The notes below the pieces were generated by a model that was not told the origin of the DNA, did not search any database, and saw only the letters and a list, made by a program, of their open reading frames with translations. The translations under genes were made by a program, and so were the position numbers. A stretch of 64,000 nt of DNA from Photobacterium sp. CCB-ST2H9 (lineage in GTDB: Bacteria > Pseudomonadota > Gammaproteobacteria > Enterobacterales > Vibrionaceae). Below are positions 56,057 to 64,000 of this stretch, one piece after another (positions within the stretch are counted from its first letter, which is position 1; each line of letters opens with the position of its first letter). Location: positions 1,798,001 through 1,862,000 of the forward strand of contig NZ_CP100425.1 of NCBI RefSeq assembly GCF_023151555.2, read 5' to 3'.

Positions 56057-56836
56057 TTAAGGCTGGTAAATATAAGGCACCGTTTCAGCAATCAGAGAAA
56101 AGCCATATTTTTCAACAATTGGCTTGCTCATTGGAGACGCATCGATCGTTAAATATCGTTTTCCTCTTTTTTTTGCATCCTGAATCCGTTTTTGCAGTAA
56201 AGCGGTGTAGTAACCTTTACCCCGGCATACTTCCAGGGTGCTTCCACCCCAAATACCAGCAAACGGGCTATCGTCATTAAAGATAATCCAGGCGGAGCTG
56301 ACAGGAACACCCTGCTCATAAATGACATATATAGAAACGGTATCAGGTTGCGTCTGCTTCAGATAATGCAGGTTCGCCAAATGATGGCTCTGATCAGTTT
56401 TCCAGACCTTTTCCTGGACGGCCATTGCATCCTGAATCCCTTCAAGATCATGCACTTCTGTAATGATATTTTGTGCACTATCCGCCACATTCACGGCAGC
56501 CAGATCCAATACCATGAAAGCCTCTGAGGTTTCACGCTGAAATCCATGCGCAATCAGGTGTTCACCGATATTCGCAGGCGTATCCGTGCTGTAAGTCTTC
56601 CATTCAAACTGAGCTGAATACTGTGAAAAATAAGCGACTTCCCTCGGAATGACGGTATCCAGTTCAGTTTCCGGTAAATCATAAAAAGAAATAAACCCAC
56701 CCTGACCGGTATCGGAACGAAATCTGACCACACCATGAGATGAGGATTTGATAAACCCCGGTATCTCAATATCAATCCGCTCGCACTGATTGTAAACCGA
56801 CATCACTTCCTTTGAATCCATAGCAACTTCCGTCAT
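56057..56836 (-). CDS. GNAT family N-acetyltransferase
   Basis: A 259-residue protein with a C-terminal GNAT domain. The acetyl-CoA motif A is GGSTLEVCRGKGYYTALLQKRI, containing the R-G-x-G-x-Y variant of Q/R-x-x-G-x-G/A. The earlier half (SAQFEWKTYSTDTPANIGEHLIAHGF) is a degenerate second GNAT-like half as in two-domain members. The C-terminus has SKPIVEKYGFSLI, the usual S-x-P-x-x-x-K-x-G-F. Substrate unknown. A second ATG at 56803 has AAGGA just upstream and may be the real start. Confidence 0.82.
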   Translation of the reverse strand: MTEVAMDSKEVMSVYNQCERIDIEIPGFIKSSSHGVVRFRSDTGQGGFISFYDLPETELDTVIPREVAYFSQYSAQFEWKTYSTDTPANIGEHLIAHGFQRETSEAFMVLDLAAVNVADSAQNIITEVHDLEGIQDAMAVQEKVWKTDQSHHLANLHYLKQTQPDTVSIYVIYEQGVPVSSAWIIFNDDSPFAGIWGGSTLEVCRGKGYYTALLQKRIQDAKKRGKRYLTIDASPMSKPIVEKYGFSLIAETVPYIYQP

Positions 56837-56885
56837 GCTTTTCTCTGAAAATGTTCACGCCAACCACCCCATTGAATGTATCGAG

Positions 56886-57524
56886 TCAGGAGGCAATAAA
56901 GCGGAGTAACTTATCCATGTCGTGATAATCATTAATCATCTGGGCATGTTTTACTTTTTGCCCGACAATCACCAAATTCACCCCCAGTTCCTGACAGGCT
57001 TTCAGATCCCATACCGCGTCACCAAAATAGGTCAGTGGTAAATCGTCTTTATCCCCTGCTTTTTCTCTGGCCATCAGCATGATCTGCGTGCGGGCATAAT
57101 GATCATTTGAAGAAGCCAGATGCAGATTCTCTGTGTAAAAACCGGCAGATTGCAATTTCAGTAATGCGGTTTCCCCCCAGCCGCCCGTGGCGACGGACAC
57201 CAGAAACCGCTCGTCTGCCAGCAAATGATGAAAGAATGCTTTCGCCCCACTCACTTCCTGCGCCGGACGATGATTCAGGCGAGACTGAACGTTTTGAATG
57301 AATTCCACCTTCACTCGCTTTTCCAGGCTGATTAATTCTTCTTCCGGTGCCTGATTTGCAATAAATGTACGCAGAATACCCCGGTCTGTGATATGCGGAT
57401 AGTTCTCCCATCTGCGGTTCAAATCCAGCCCGGTGACCGTTTTCACAGCCATCAGAAAGCAGTGCTCATCGAACTCACAAGACTGAATCAAAGTTCCGTC
57501 TACATCAAACATCACATGATACAT
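56886..57524 (-). CDS. HAD superfamily phosphatase
   Basis: A 212-residue HAD hydrolase. Motif I is FDVDGTLIQ with the nucleophile Asp and the general-acid Asp, followed by a helical cap. Motif II is VSVATGG, and the C-terminal motif has FGDAVWDLKACQELG. It resembles phosphoglycolate-phosphatase-like members. Substrate unknown. An upstream in-frame start at 57557 would prepend a hydrophobic IRIIVVC stretch and is less likely. It lies between the GNAT and STAS-like genes on the same strand with short gaps. Confidence 0.82.
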   Translation of the reverse strand: MYHVMFDVDGTLIQSCEFDEHCFLMAVKTVTGLDLNRRWENYPHITDRGILRTFIANQAPEEELISLEKRVKVEFIQNVQSRLNHRPAQEVSGAKAFFHHLLADERFLVSVATGGWGETALLKLQSAGFYTENLHLASSNDHYARTQIMLMAREKAGDKDDLPLTYFGDAVWDLKACQELGVNLVIVGQKVKHAQMINDYHDMDKLLRFIAS

Positions 57525-57568
57525 ACAAACAACAATTATCCTTATTTCACGCTGCATTCCGCGCTTGT

Positions 57569-57943
57569 TTATTCCGAGGCATATTCTAACCAGGTTACAG
57601 CGTCCTCCCGCTGATCCCGGCTGAATGCTTTAATCGTTAACCCGGGCATCAATGTGCCTTCCAGCTCACTGATTTTTTTAACCCAATTCTGATCAGACAA
57701 CACTGAAGCCCGATCGAATTTTCGGATAAATCCCATCATGGCAGGAATTCGGGACAGTTCGACACCAATGGCACCCAGGGAAGGCAAATGGTAATCCACA
57801 ACATCAAACAACATTTTACCGTGTTCAATTTCAGCAGATTTGTCCAGGAGCTCATCCAGTGCCAGCCCCATCGTCTGGGAATCCAGCTTGCCGCTCATTG
57901 CAATGTCCAGCCGATCATTCCCGACCTTTTCCACACTAAACAT
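57569..57943 (-). CDS. STAS/SpoIIAA-like protein
   Basis: A 124-residue soluble protein fitting the SpoIIAA-like STAS family: VGNDRLDIAMSGKLD at the N-terminus, KMLFDVVDYHLPSLGAIGVELSR, then FDRASVLSDQNWVKKISELEGTLMPG and a final helix. Members may bind lipids or partner proteins; a regulatory serine is not obvious. AAAGG lies seven bases before the ATG. Confidence 0.8.
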   Translation of the reverse strand: MFSVEKVGNDRLDIAMSGKLDSQTMGLALDELLDKSAEIEHGKMLFDVVDYHLPSLGAIGVELSRIPAMMGFIRKFDRASVLSDQNWVKKISELEGTLMPGLTIKAFSRDQREDAVTWLEYASE

Positions 57944-58058
57944 GCTGCACCTTTCTGTGGCTGTGAATTCAGTAAGTATGATTCATCACCACAAATCAGG
58001 CTATCGCTGACGCGTGAAAAACAAATTCCAGCCGATACAACGGCTTCAGGCTCAGGAA

Positions 58059-58607
58059 TCAGATCTGACGTTGTGAATACCATTGTTTTGCCAGCAAACC
58101 AAATAATGCCGAGTCGGAAACCCGGCCATCGACAATCCATCTCTCCGGTAAATATCCTTCTTGCTCAAAGCCAAGTTTTTCTAGCAATCTGGCCGAGCCA
58201 ATATTTTCCGGATCAATCTCTGCTTCAATCCGATTCAGTTGCATTGCCTCAAATCCGAAATGCAGTAACGCTGAAACAGCCTCAGAGACGACCCCTTTCC
58301 CCCAGGAGGATTGTGCAACACCGAAACCCACTTCTGCTCGGCGAGACGTGGGGTGGATATTAAATAACATGCATTTTCCCAGCAAATGATGATCCGATTT
58401 ATCACAAATACCAAAGACCAGTTTTTCCGGTTCATCTAAAGAAGCTTTCGATGCCAAGATATAGTCATGCGCTTCTTCAATAGACTGCCATGGACTGCCA
58501 TCCCAGTATTTCATAACTTCAGGGTCTGAAAAAATATCAAACAAAGGACCCGCATCACTCATGGTCAGCGGACGCAGCACCAATCTTTCCGTTGTTAACT
58601 GAAGCAT
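58059..58607 (-). CDS. GNAT family acetyltransferase, RimJ/RimL type
   Basis: A 182-residue enzyme that starts TTERLVLRPLTMSDAGPLFDIFSDPEVMKYW, the classic RimJ/RimL opening. The acetyl-CoA loop is QSSWGKGVVSEAVSALLHFGF (Q-x-x-G-K-G), then RIEAEIDPENIGSARLLEKLGFEQEG. Members acetylate protein N-termini or small amines. AAGGA precedes the ATG. Its target is unknown. It lies about 110 bases upstream of the STAS-like gene on the same strand. Confidence 0.87.
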   Translation of the reverse strand: MLQLTTERLVLRPLTMSDAGPLFDIFSDPEVMKYWDGSPWQSIEEAHDYILASKASLDEPEKLVFGICDKSDHHLLGKCMLFNIHPTSRRAEVGFGVAQSSWGKGVVSEAVSALLHFGFEAMQLNRIEAEIDPENIGSARLLEKLGFEQEGYLPERWIVDGRVSDSALFGLLAKQWYSQRQI

Positions 58608-58761
58608 TCCCTATGTCCTTCGCTCTATTTCTCTGTAAGGTGGTTTCTTACGGCTCAAAAATGAAACCTGTTGTATATCACAGAAGTATATTCAGCCTCA
58701 ATTATTTGGTTCAAAAATTAAAGCTTAGCGAGAAATAAAAATATTGATGCTGCTGAAGTAC

Positions 58762-58807
58762 AAAAAAACCGGAAGAGAAGATGTTGATCAACATTTCTCT
58801 TCCGGTT
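58762..58807 (-). terminator. Intrinsic terminator of the outer-membrane barrel gene
   Basis: A 13-bp perfect stem (AACCGGAAGAGAA / TTCTCTTCCGGTT) whose loop contains a smaller palindrome (ATGTTGATCAACAT). Seven T follow on the minus strand. Confidence 0.92.
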
Positions 58808-58828
58808 CTCGAAAATTAAAAGGCAATT

Positions 58829-59425
58829 TTAGAAAGTAAAGCCCAGATTCAGACCAAACCCACTGCCGTCATATGAAAGATCAGTGTCTTTTACTTCATA
58901 ATCAATCTGGGTATAACGAGCGCCTATTACGAAAGCATTGTCATTTTCCAGAGGAACCCGGTATTCATAATGGACAATAAAGCCAAGGCTATCTTCAAAC
59001 TCAACCGTACCATTTGAGCCAAAGCCATAACTATTTACATCCCACTCGTATTCAACACCCGTGTGGTAAGTTGCGCCAACACCAAACTGGTGCCGCCCGT
59101 ACCCTTTTAACAGCAATAAATCCAACGGAAAACGGTCGAACGTGATATCACCATTTGACGCACTGGCACTGGAAAATTTATAGCCAATGGTTCCACGTAA
59201 TTTCAGTTCATCTTGCAAAAAGTAATCTACGCCACCAAAAATTGACAGGCCTTCACCTGTTTTTACCTTGGTTGAATCACCATTGGTATAATAAGCTTCA
59301 ACCAGGGTCTCACCACCAAAGTCGTAACCGGCTCCAATGATAAAATCAACTTTTGCCATGGATTGACTGGAAACCATGAACGCAGACATGCCGAGAGCGG
59401 CAATGAAAATATTTTTCTTGAGCAT
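58829..59425 (-). CDS. Outer-membrane beta-barrel protein
   Basis: A 198-residue secreted protein. The signal peptide LKKNIFIAALGMSAFMVSSQSMA is followed by Gly/Tyr-rich strands (FIIGAGYDFGGETLVEAYY, LRGTIGYKFSSASA, GYGRHQFGVGATYHTGVEYEW). The end SGFGLNLGFTF has the C-terminal Phe for BAM recognition. It looks like an OmpX/OmpW-sized porin-like barrel. The ATG at 59425 is chosen because the signal peptide then begins MLKK; an ATG four codons upstream is possible. It has its own terminator. Ligand unknown. Confidence 0.8.
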   Translation of the reverse strand: MLKKNIFIAALGMSAFMVSSQSMAKVDFIIGAGYDFGGETLVEAYYTNGDSTKVKTGEGLSIFGGVDYFLQDELKLRGTIGYKFSSASASNGDITFDRFPLDLLLLKGYGRHQFGVGATYHTGVEYEWDVNSYGFGSNGTVEFEDSLGFIVHYEYRVPLENDNAFVIGARYTQIDYEVKDTDLSYDGSGFGLNLGFTF

Positions 59426-59655
59426 TGATAACCACATTTAAATCATGAAAAAGATATAACCTGCTTGAAGTGCGCTTTCCATAATATCCAGCATAAAATC
59501 CAGATACATCGCAACCACAAGCCCCGCTATTCTATCAAGAAACGAATATTTCAATCGTAGTCATGATTAAAAATGTGGGTGTGCTCAAACATGCATAAAA
59601 TACATTCAACATTCAGGCGCAAGTTATTTGCAGCCTGAATAAATCTTGTGAACTA

Positions 59656-60102
59656 TTATTTGTTTTTCGCAAGAAAACTATCAAGCTTGTTTGCGAACTG
59701 CTGACGGTCGGCCTGACTGATCGGTGCCGGGCCGCCAGTCTGAATACCACTGCTGCGCATGGTTTCCATAAAATCCCGCATTTGCAACCGCTGTTTAATT
59801 GTATCTTTCGTATACATTTCACCGCGCGGATTTAACGCATGTGCTCCTTTGGTGATAATCTCATCTGCCAGTGGAATATCTGCTGTAATGACCAAATCCC
59901 CCGGCTCGGTGTGCTGAACAATATGATTATCAGCGACATCAAAGCCAGACATCACCTGAATCGCCCGAATATGAGGCGATGGCGGCACACGAATCGCATG
60001 ATTTGCCACAAGCGTCGTACTGACGCCAACACGGTTTGCTGCCCGAAAAATGATCTCTTTAATCACATTCGGGCAGGCATCTGCATCAACCCATATTTTC
60101 AT
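59656..60102 (-). CDS. yaiI: UPF0178 (DUF188) family protein YaiI
   Basis: A 148-residue YaiI/YqxD family protein with a PIN-like fold. It opens [18 protein letters not shown], the invariant D-A-D-A-C-P motif, and has [27 protein letters not shown] and [13 protein letters not shown]. The clustered aspartates suggest a metal-dependent nuclease, but no substrate is established. AAGGA lies six bases upstream. The ybiT terminator separates it from ybiT. Confidence 0.9.
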   Translation of the reverse strand: MKIWVDADACPNVIKEIIFRAANRVGVSTTLVANHAIRVPPSPHIRAIQVMSGFDVADNHIVQHTEPGDLVITADIPLADEIITKGAHALNPRGEMYTKDTIKQRLQMRDFMETMRSSGIQTGGPAPISQADRQQFANKLDSFLAKNK

Positions 60103-60142
60103 GTCAAATCCTTACATCTTTTGTCTTGATTTGTCAGCATAG

Positions 60143-60170
60143 AAAAAAGCCGCCAACGCTGGCGGCTTTT
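60143..60170 (-). terminator. Intrinsic terminator of ybiT
   Basis: An 11-bp stem (AAAAGCCGCCA / TGGCGGCTTTT) followed by a T run on the minus strand, 17 bases after the ybiT stop. Confidence 0.92.
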
Positions 60171-60186
60171 TCATAATATCTTTTAC

Positions 60187-61782
60187 TCAGCTCTCGATGC
60201 CTTGCTTGCGCAGGTACTCATCGTAAGTCCCGTGGAAGTCATTCACGCCTTCCTTGGTAATTTCGATAATACGGGTTGCAATCGAGGAAACAAACTGACG
60301 GTCATGAGAAACAAACATCAGTGTACCTCTATAGTTTTCCAGAGCCAGGTTCAACGATTCAATAGATTCCATATCCATGTGGTTGGTTGGTTCGTCCATC
60401 AGCAGGATGTTTGGTTTTTGCATGATCAGTTTACCAAACAGCATACGACCCTGCTCACCACCTGAAATCACGCGAACAGACTTTTTAATGTCGTTCTGGG
60501 AAAACAGCATACGGCCCAAAATACCGCGAACCGTCTGCTCATCATCCCCTTCATTTTTCCACTGACTCATCCAGTCCAGCAGGTTAATGTCCATATCAAA
60601 GTCAGCAGAATGATCCTGTGCGTAGAAACCGATGTTGGCATTCTCAGACCACTTCACCATACCAGCCATTGGCGCCATCGCACTTGCCAGTGTATTCAGG
60701 AAAGTAGACTTACCGATACCATTCTCACCGATGATCGCAATACGCTCACCGACTTCAACCATCAGGTTAACACCATTGATCAGAATGTTCTCGCCGTAGC
60801 CTTGTTTCAGACCTTCCACTTCCAGTGCATTCCGGAACAGTTCTTTTTCCTGCTCGAAACGAATGAATGGGTTCTGACGGCTTGAAGCTTTTACTTCTTC
60901 CAGCTGAATCTTATCAATCTGTTTCAGACGGGAAGTCGCCTGTTTCGCTTTCGAGGCGTTTGCAGAGAAGCGGCTGACGAAAGTATTCAGTTCAGCAATC
61001 TGAGCTTTCTTCTTCGCATTGTCTGCCAGCAGACGCTCACGCGCCTGAGTTGCTGCGACCATGTACTCATCGTAGTTACCCGGGAACGTACGCAATGCAC
61101 CGTAATCCAGATCCGCCATGTGAGTACACACCGTATTCAGGAAGTGGCGGTCGTGCGAAATGATAATCATGGTGCAGTTACGCTGCATCAGGACCTGCTC
61201 TAACCAACGAATCGTGTTGATGTCCAGGTTGTTCGTCGGTTCGTCAAGCAGCATGATTTCCGGGTCAGCAAACAGAACCTGAGCCAGCAGAACACGAACT
61301 TTCAGGCCCGGTGCGACTTCACTCATCAGACCAAAATGCAGATGCTCCGGAATCCCCAGACCCAGCAGCAGTTCACCTGCACGTGCTTCCGCGGAGTAAC
61401 CGTCCATTTCTGCGAATTCAGTTTCCAGGTCAGCAACACGCATACCGTCTTCTTCTGACATTTCTGGCAGCGAGTAAATACGGTCACGCTCGGCTTTGAT
61501 TTCCCACAGCTCTTTGTGACCCATAATGACGGTATCAACCACTGTGAATTCTTCAAATGCGAACTGATCCTGACCCAGCTTTGCCATGCGCTCGTTCTGA
61601 TCTTTATTGACCACACCAGCCGAAGGCTCCAGCTCTCCACTCAGAATTTTCATGAACGTCGACTTACCGCAACCATTCGCGCCAATCAGACCGTAACGGT
61701 TACCCTCGCCGAATTTGACGGAGATGTTTTCAAACAGTGGCTTATCGCCAAACTGCATGGTGATGTTCGCTGTTGTGATCAA
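60187..61782 (-). CDS. ybiT: ABC-F family ATPase YbiT
   Basis: A soluble ATPase with two nucleotide-binding domains that acts on the ribosome, not in membrane transport. It is 531 residues, nearly the same as E. coli YbiT (530) and similar throughout. Domain 1 has Walker [10 protein letters not shown] and [12 protein letters not shown], and its signature is degenerate ([10 protein letters not shown]), as in YbiT. The interdomain linker includes [19 protein letters not shown] and [17 protein letters not shown]. Domain 2 has [18 protein letters not shown] and [12 protein letters not shown]. Translation starts at a TTG with AGGA seven bases upstream. A terminator-like hairpin lies 33 bases before it, so the gene may be under leader control. 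Confidence 0.93.
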   Translation of the reverse strand: MITTANITMQFGDKPLFENISVKFGEGNRYGLIGANGCGKSTFMKILSGELEPSAGVVNKDQNERMAKLGQDQFAFEEFTVVDTVIMGHKELWEIKAERDRIYSLPEMSEEDGMRVADLETEFAEMDGYSAEARAGELLLGLGIPEHLHFGLMSEVAPGLKVRVLLAQVLFADPEIMLLDEPTNNLDINTIRWLEQVLMQRNCTMIIISHDRHFLNTVCTHMADLDYGALRTFPGNYDEYMVAATQARERLLADNAKKKAQIAELNTFVSRFSANASKAKQATSRLKQIDKIQLEEVKASSRQNPFIRFEQEKELFRNALEVEGLKQGYGENILINGVNLMVEVGERIAIIGENGIGKSTFLNTLASAMAPMAGMVKWSENANIGFYAQDHSADFDMDINLLDWMSQWKNEGDDEQTVRGILGRMLFSQNDIKKSVRVISGGEQGRMLFGKLIMQKPNILLMDEPTNHMDMESIESLNLALENYRGTLMFVSHDRQFVSSIATRIIEITKEGVNDFHGTYDEYLRKQGIES

Positions 61783-61810
61783 AATAGGTTCCTACAACAA
61801 AAAATCAGAC

Positions 61811-61890
61811 ATGAAAAAAGCTGCCAGATCGCCGGCAGCTTTTTGTTGGAAATTGGCGTCATCTTAACAGATGACGTGAGTTTTATCACG
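61811..61890 (-). promoter_or_regulatory. Possible attenuator in the ybiT leader
   Basis: Reading toward ybiT on the minus strand: a CGTGA/TCACG hairpin (61873-61890), an overlapping perfect CGTCATCT/AGATGACG hairpin (61857-61876), and then a strong terminator-type hairpin GGCAGC/GCTGCC with a U run (61811-61844), ending 33 bases before the TTG start. The first two share bases and are mutually exclusive. The 33-base gap is too short for a complete promoter plus ribosome binding site, so the transcript probably passes through this hairpin. Confidence 0.5.
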
Positions 61891-62080
61891 CTTTGTCTTC
61901 TTCAACTGAATCTTTCGGTGATGACCCAAAAGAACCAAAAACGAAACCAACTGAATATGAGCCGCTTGAAACGCTTCTTTTTCGTCTAAATGGTGAAAAA
62001 CCACCCAGGCAAACGATACCTTCAGTGAATTTTGCGACAATTTTCCCTTGTCTTGCAGGCTGCGACTGAAACAAGCTCAT
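61886..62080 (-). CDS. Possible 64-residue leader ORF before ybiT
   Basis: An ATG-started ORF of 64 codons, rich in Ser, Gly and Phe (SSGSYSVGFVFGSFGSS), ending KDSVEEDKA inside the first ybiT leader hairpin. Its ATG has no Shine-Dalgarno, and composition is low-complexity, so it may be chance. Its position at the hairpin makes it a candidate leader peptide. Confidence 0.25.
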   Translation of the reverse strand: MSLFQSQPARQGKIVAKFTEGIVCLGGFSPFRRKRSVSSGSYSVGFVFGSFGSSPKDSVEEDKA

Positions 62081-62388
62081 TTTTTTGTAAAAGAACTAAC
62101 TTTTGTAAAGGATTGAGCGAATGAAACCAATTTTTCTTGTTTTATTACAATCATCCTAATAATCCGCTAAAAATAAGTAATTTCTGACATCACAGTTTTT
62201 TCAGCATATCCCACTGCGTTAATGATAAAGATCACAAGTTACAAAAGATCAGGATCACAATTACAAGCAATTAATTTTACTAGGATAATAATGTAACGAC
62301 CGTTACAATCCCTGCCCATAAAAACGATAACAGTTCACAGGATAAATCCCTGTTTTTCTTCCCTATATGTGAAAGGTCCTAAGTAAAG
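62081..62388. promoter_or_regulatory. Promoter region of the GAPDH gene with palindrome and direct repeats
   Basis: A perfect 16-bp dyad TGTAACGACCGTTACA lies at 62292-62307, about 80 bases before the start codon. Upstream, GATCACAAGTTACAA (62230-62244) and GATCACAATTACAA (62253-62266) form near-identical direct repeats 23 bases apart, about two helical turns. The dyad resembles the HexR-type TGTAAT-N3-ATTACA motif of gammaproteobacteria except for an extra central base and C/G at the inner arms. Regulator identity is inference. Confidence 0.45.
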
Positions 62389-63828
62389 ATGAGTCCGGAA
62401 AAATACCTCCTCGACTGGCAAACCAGCCAAACAAATGCTGAATCCATCTCACCAATTCTTGGCCAGCTATACCGGCAAAAAGGCGTCGAAGTTCTGTTGT
62501 TCGGTCGTCAGATCGTCAATGCTTCTGTCATTGAACTGATTAAAGCCCACCGTATCGGTAAACGTTACACAGAAACAGAAATTTCGCCTTCCCTGACTCT
62601 GCCAATCATTGAAAAACTCAACCATCTGGACCTGTCCCCTTGCCGTATTGATGTTGGCCAACTGGCGAGCACTTACTGGAAAGAACACCAGGATGAAAAT
62701 GGCCTGGATGATTTTCTGCAAGCGGCTCTGGCTGACTCGCTGAGCAGCACAGAATCTTTGCAGTCACGCGATGTCGTGCTGTACGGTTTTGGCCGTATCG
62801 GCCGCCTGCTGGCGCGTCTGCTGATTGAAAAAAGCGGTGCAGGATATCCGCTGCGCTTACGTGCCATTGTGGTTCGCGGCGGTAAAAACGGTGACCTGGA
62901 AAAACGTGCCAGCCTGCTGCGTCGTGATTCAGTTCACGGCCAGTTCAACGGCAGCATTACCGTGGATGAAGAGCGCAAAGCGATCATTGTCAACGGTAAC
63001 TACATTCAGGTTATCTATGCGAACAGCCCTGCAGAAGTGGATTACACCACTTACGGCATCAATAATGCGCTGATTGTTGATAACACCGGTATCTGGCGTG
63101 ATGCTGAAGGCTTGAGCCAGCATCTGAAATGCCCGGGAGCTGCGAAAGTGCTGCTGACGGCGCCTGGCAAAGGTGAAATCAAGAACATCGTCTTTGGTGT
63201 AAATGAAACTGACATCCTGAGCGAAGATACAATTATCTCTGCGGCAAGCTGTACCACCAACGCAATTACCCCTGTCCTGAAAGCAGTCAATGACAAGTAC
63301 GGCGTTCTGAACGGCCACATCGAAACCGTTCACTCTTACACCAATGACCAGAACCTGATTGACAACTTCCACTCCGGCGAGCGTCGCGGCCGTTCTGCGT
63401 CACTGAACATGGTTCTGACCTCAACAGGCGCAGCAAAAGCCGTTGCAAAAGCACTGCCTGCGCTGGCTGGTAAACTGACGGGTAACGCGATTCGCGTGCC
63501 GACCCCGAACGTTTCGATGGCTGTTGCAAACCTGAACCTGAACACTGATGTGTCTGCAGAAGAACTCAACATCTATCTGCGCAATGTTGCACTGAATTCT
63601 GCCCTGTCAGGTCAGATTGATTACACTCAGTCCACTGAGATTGTCTCCAGCGATATCGTCGGTTCCCGCCATGCTGGTGTTGTAGACGGTGCTGCAACTA
63701 TTGCTCAGGACAAGCGCTGCGTACTTTACATCTGGTATGACAATGAATTCGGTTACAGCTGCCAGGTCGTTCACTGTATGGAACAAATGATGGGTGTTCG
63801 CTATCAGACCTTCCCTGCACTGAAATAA
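62389..63828 (+). CDS. Glyceraldehyde-3-phosphate dehydrogenase, long form with N-terminal extension
   Basis: A 479-residue GAPDH that oxidises glyceraldehyde 3-phosphate with NAD(P)+ or runs in reverse in gluconeogenesis. The GAPDH core begins near residue 125 (VVLYGFGRIGRLLARLL), and the catalytic Cys is in SAASCTTNAITPVLK. His is in VHSYTNDQNLIDN, followed by RRGRSASLNMVLTSTGAAKAV and IWYDNEFGYSCQVV. The first 125 residues (ILGQLYRQKGVEVLLFGRQIVNAS...) are an extension absent from the classic 330-residue enzyme and seen in long GAPDHs of Vibrio and Pseudomonas GapB as remembered. Whether it prefers NADP+ cannot be read. A terminator follows. Confidence 0.9.
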   Translation: MSPEKYLLDWQTSQTNAESISPILGQLYRQKGVEVLLFGRQIVNASVIELIKAHRIGKRYTETEISPSLTLPIIEKLNHLDLSPCRIDVGQLASTYWKEHQDENGLDDFLQAALADSLSSTESLQSRDVVLYGFGRIGRLLARLLIEKSGAGYPLRLRAIVVRGGKNGDLEKRASLLRRDSVHGQFNGSITVDEERKAIIVNGNYIQVIYANSPAEVDYTTYGINNALIVDNTGIWRDAEGLSQHLKCPGAAKVLLTAPGKGEIKNIVFGVNETDILSEDTIISAASCTTNAITPVLKAVNDKYGVLNGHIETVHSYTNDQNLIDNFHSGERRGRSASLNMVLTSTGAAKAVAKALPALAGKLTGNAIRVPTPNVSMAVANLNLNTDVSAEELNIYLRNVALNSALSGQIDYTQSTEIVSSDIVGSRHAGVVDGAATIAQDKRCVLYIWYDNEFGYSCQVVHCMEQMMGVRYQTFPALK

Positions 63829-63870
63829 CGTATTCTACCTATAATAATTATTTCTCTTGCTGAACATTTG

Positions 63871-63904
63871 CCGCCCGGGATGAACTCATCCAGGCGGTTT
63901 TTTT
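63871..63904 (+). terminator. Intrinsic terminator of the GAPDH gene
   Basis: CCGCC and GGATGA pair with TCATCC and GGCGG with a small internal loop, followed by seven T. Nothing is recognisable in the last 96 bases of the window. Confidence 0.88.
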
Positions 63905-64000
63905 ATTTCTGTTTAAAAGAAACACTGCCCGATTACCCTGAAAAATCTGCCAAGACCTTTCTATATCCGCTGACCTATTTAATCTGAGCTGTTCAATCTG

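Noticed and set aside
61516..61989. 157-codon plus-strand ORF
   Set aside because: Opposite the N-terminal half of ybiT and its leader; no ribosome binding site.
1..64000. CRISPR arrays, tRNA or rRNA genes, transposases, integrons, prophage genes
   Set aside because: No direct-repeat arrays, cloverleaf-like or rRNA sequence, or recombinase motifs were seen on reading both strands.

Overview
The window looks like a chromosomal segment of a marine gammaproteobacterium of the family Vibrionaceae, most plausibly Photobacterium or a near relative. The genus is an inference. The gene content supports the family: polyamine-binding PotD, CobB, MltD, an RsgA paralogue, DUF3581, DUF3802, HrpA, a VcINDY-like dicarboxylate carrier, a second FabH, NagK, YbiT and a long-form GAPDH. 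No tRNA, rRNA, CRISPR array, transposase or prophage was seen.

Bases 1-14065 are compact housekeeping and envelope genes: potD, cobB, an outer-membrane barrel, a YjbR-family protein, mltD, a small membrane protein, DUF3581, rsgA, a BCCT transporter, an MviM-type oxidoreductase with a small HTH regulator, a Cys-rich protein next to a DUF411 copper-type protein, a CxxC protein and a DUF2786 protein. Intrinsic terminators separate most units.

Bases 14171-35245 are one uninterrupted minus-strand gene for a six-module nonribosomal peptide synthetase of about 7,020 residues. It has a starter condensation domain, six adenylation and six carrier domains, three dual epimerisation/condensation domains alternating with two LCL condensation domains, and one terminal thioesterase. 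Specificity pockets read by eye suggest acyl-D-Leu-L-Thr-D-Ser-L-Thr-D-Leu-X, released by the thioesterase as a probable lipodepsipeptide. The first module is unusual: between the starter C domain and A1 lies a segment resembling the C-terminal domain of methionyl-tRNA formyltransferase, followed by a C-domain remnant without its His motif. The modules show a two-module repeat of about 2,130 residues. No MbtH, phosphopantetheinyl transferase, exporter or regulator lies beside the gene. A 677-base AT-rich spacer upstream holds a good promoter candidate and a perfect 13-bp inverted repeat.

Bases 35923-64000 return to core genes: hrpA, a TerB-like protein, maeA, a sanA-like gene, the DASS carrier, an oxidoreductase, fabH2, an rhlE-type helicase, nagK, tapT, a chemoreceptor, DUF3802, an anchored glutaredoxin, a secreted ParB-like protein, two acetyltransferases, a HAD phosphatase, a STAS-like protein, an outer-membrane barrel, yaiI, ybiT and a GAPDH with an N-terminal extension. 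Several leaders here look regulatory: ybiT (terminator-like hairpin just before the start), sanA (a six-codon ORF overlapping its start), rhlE (hairpin in the leader) and the GAPDH gene (palindrome plus direct repeats).
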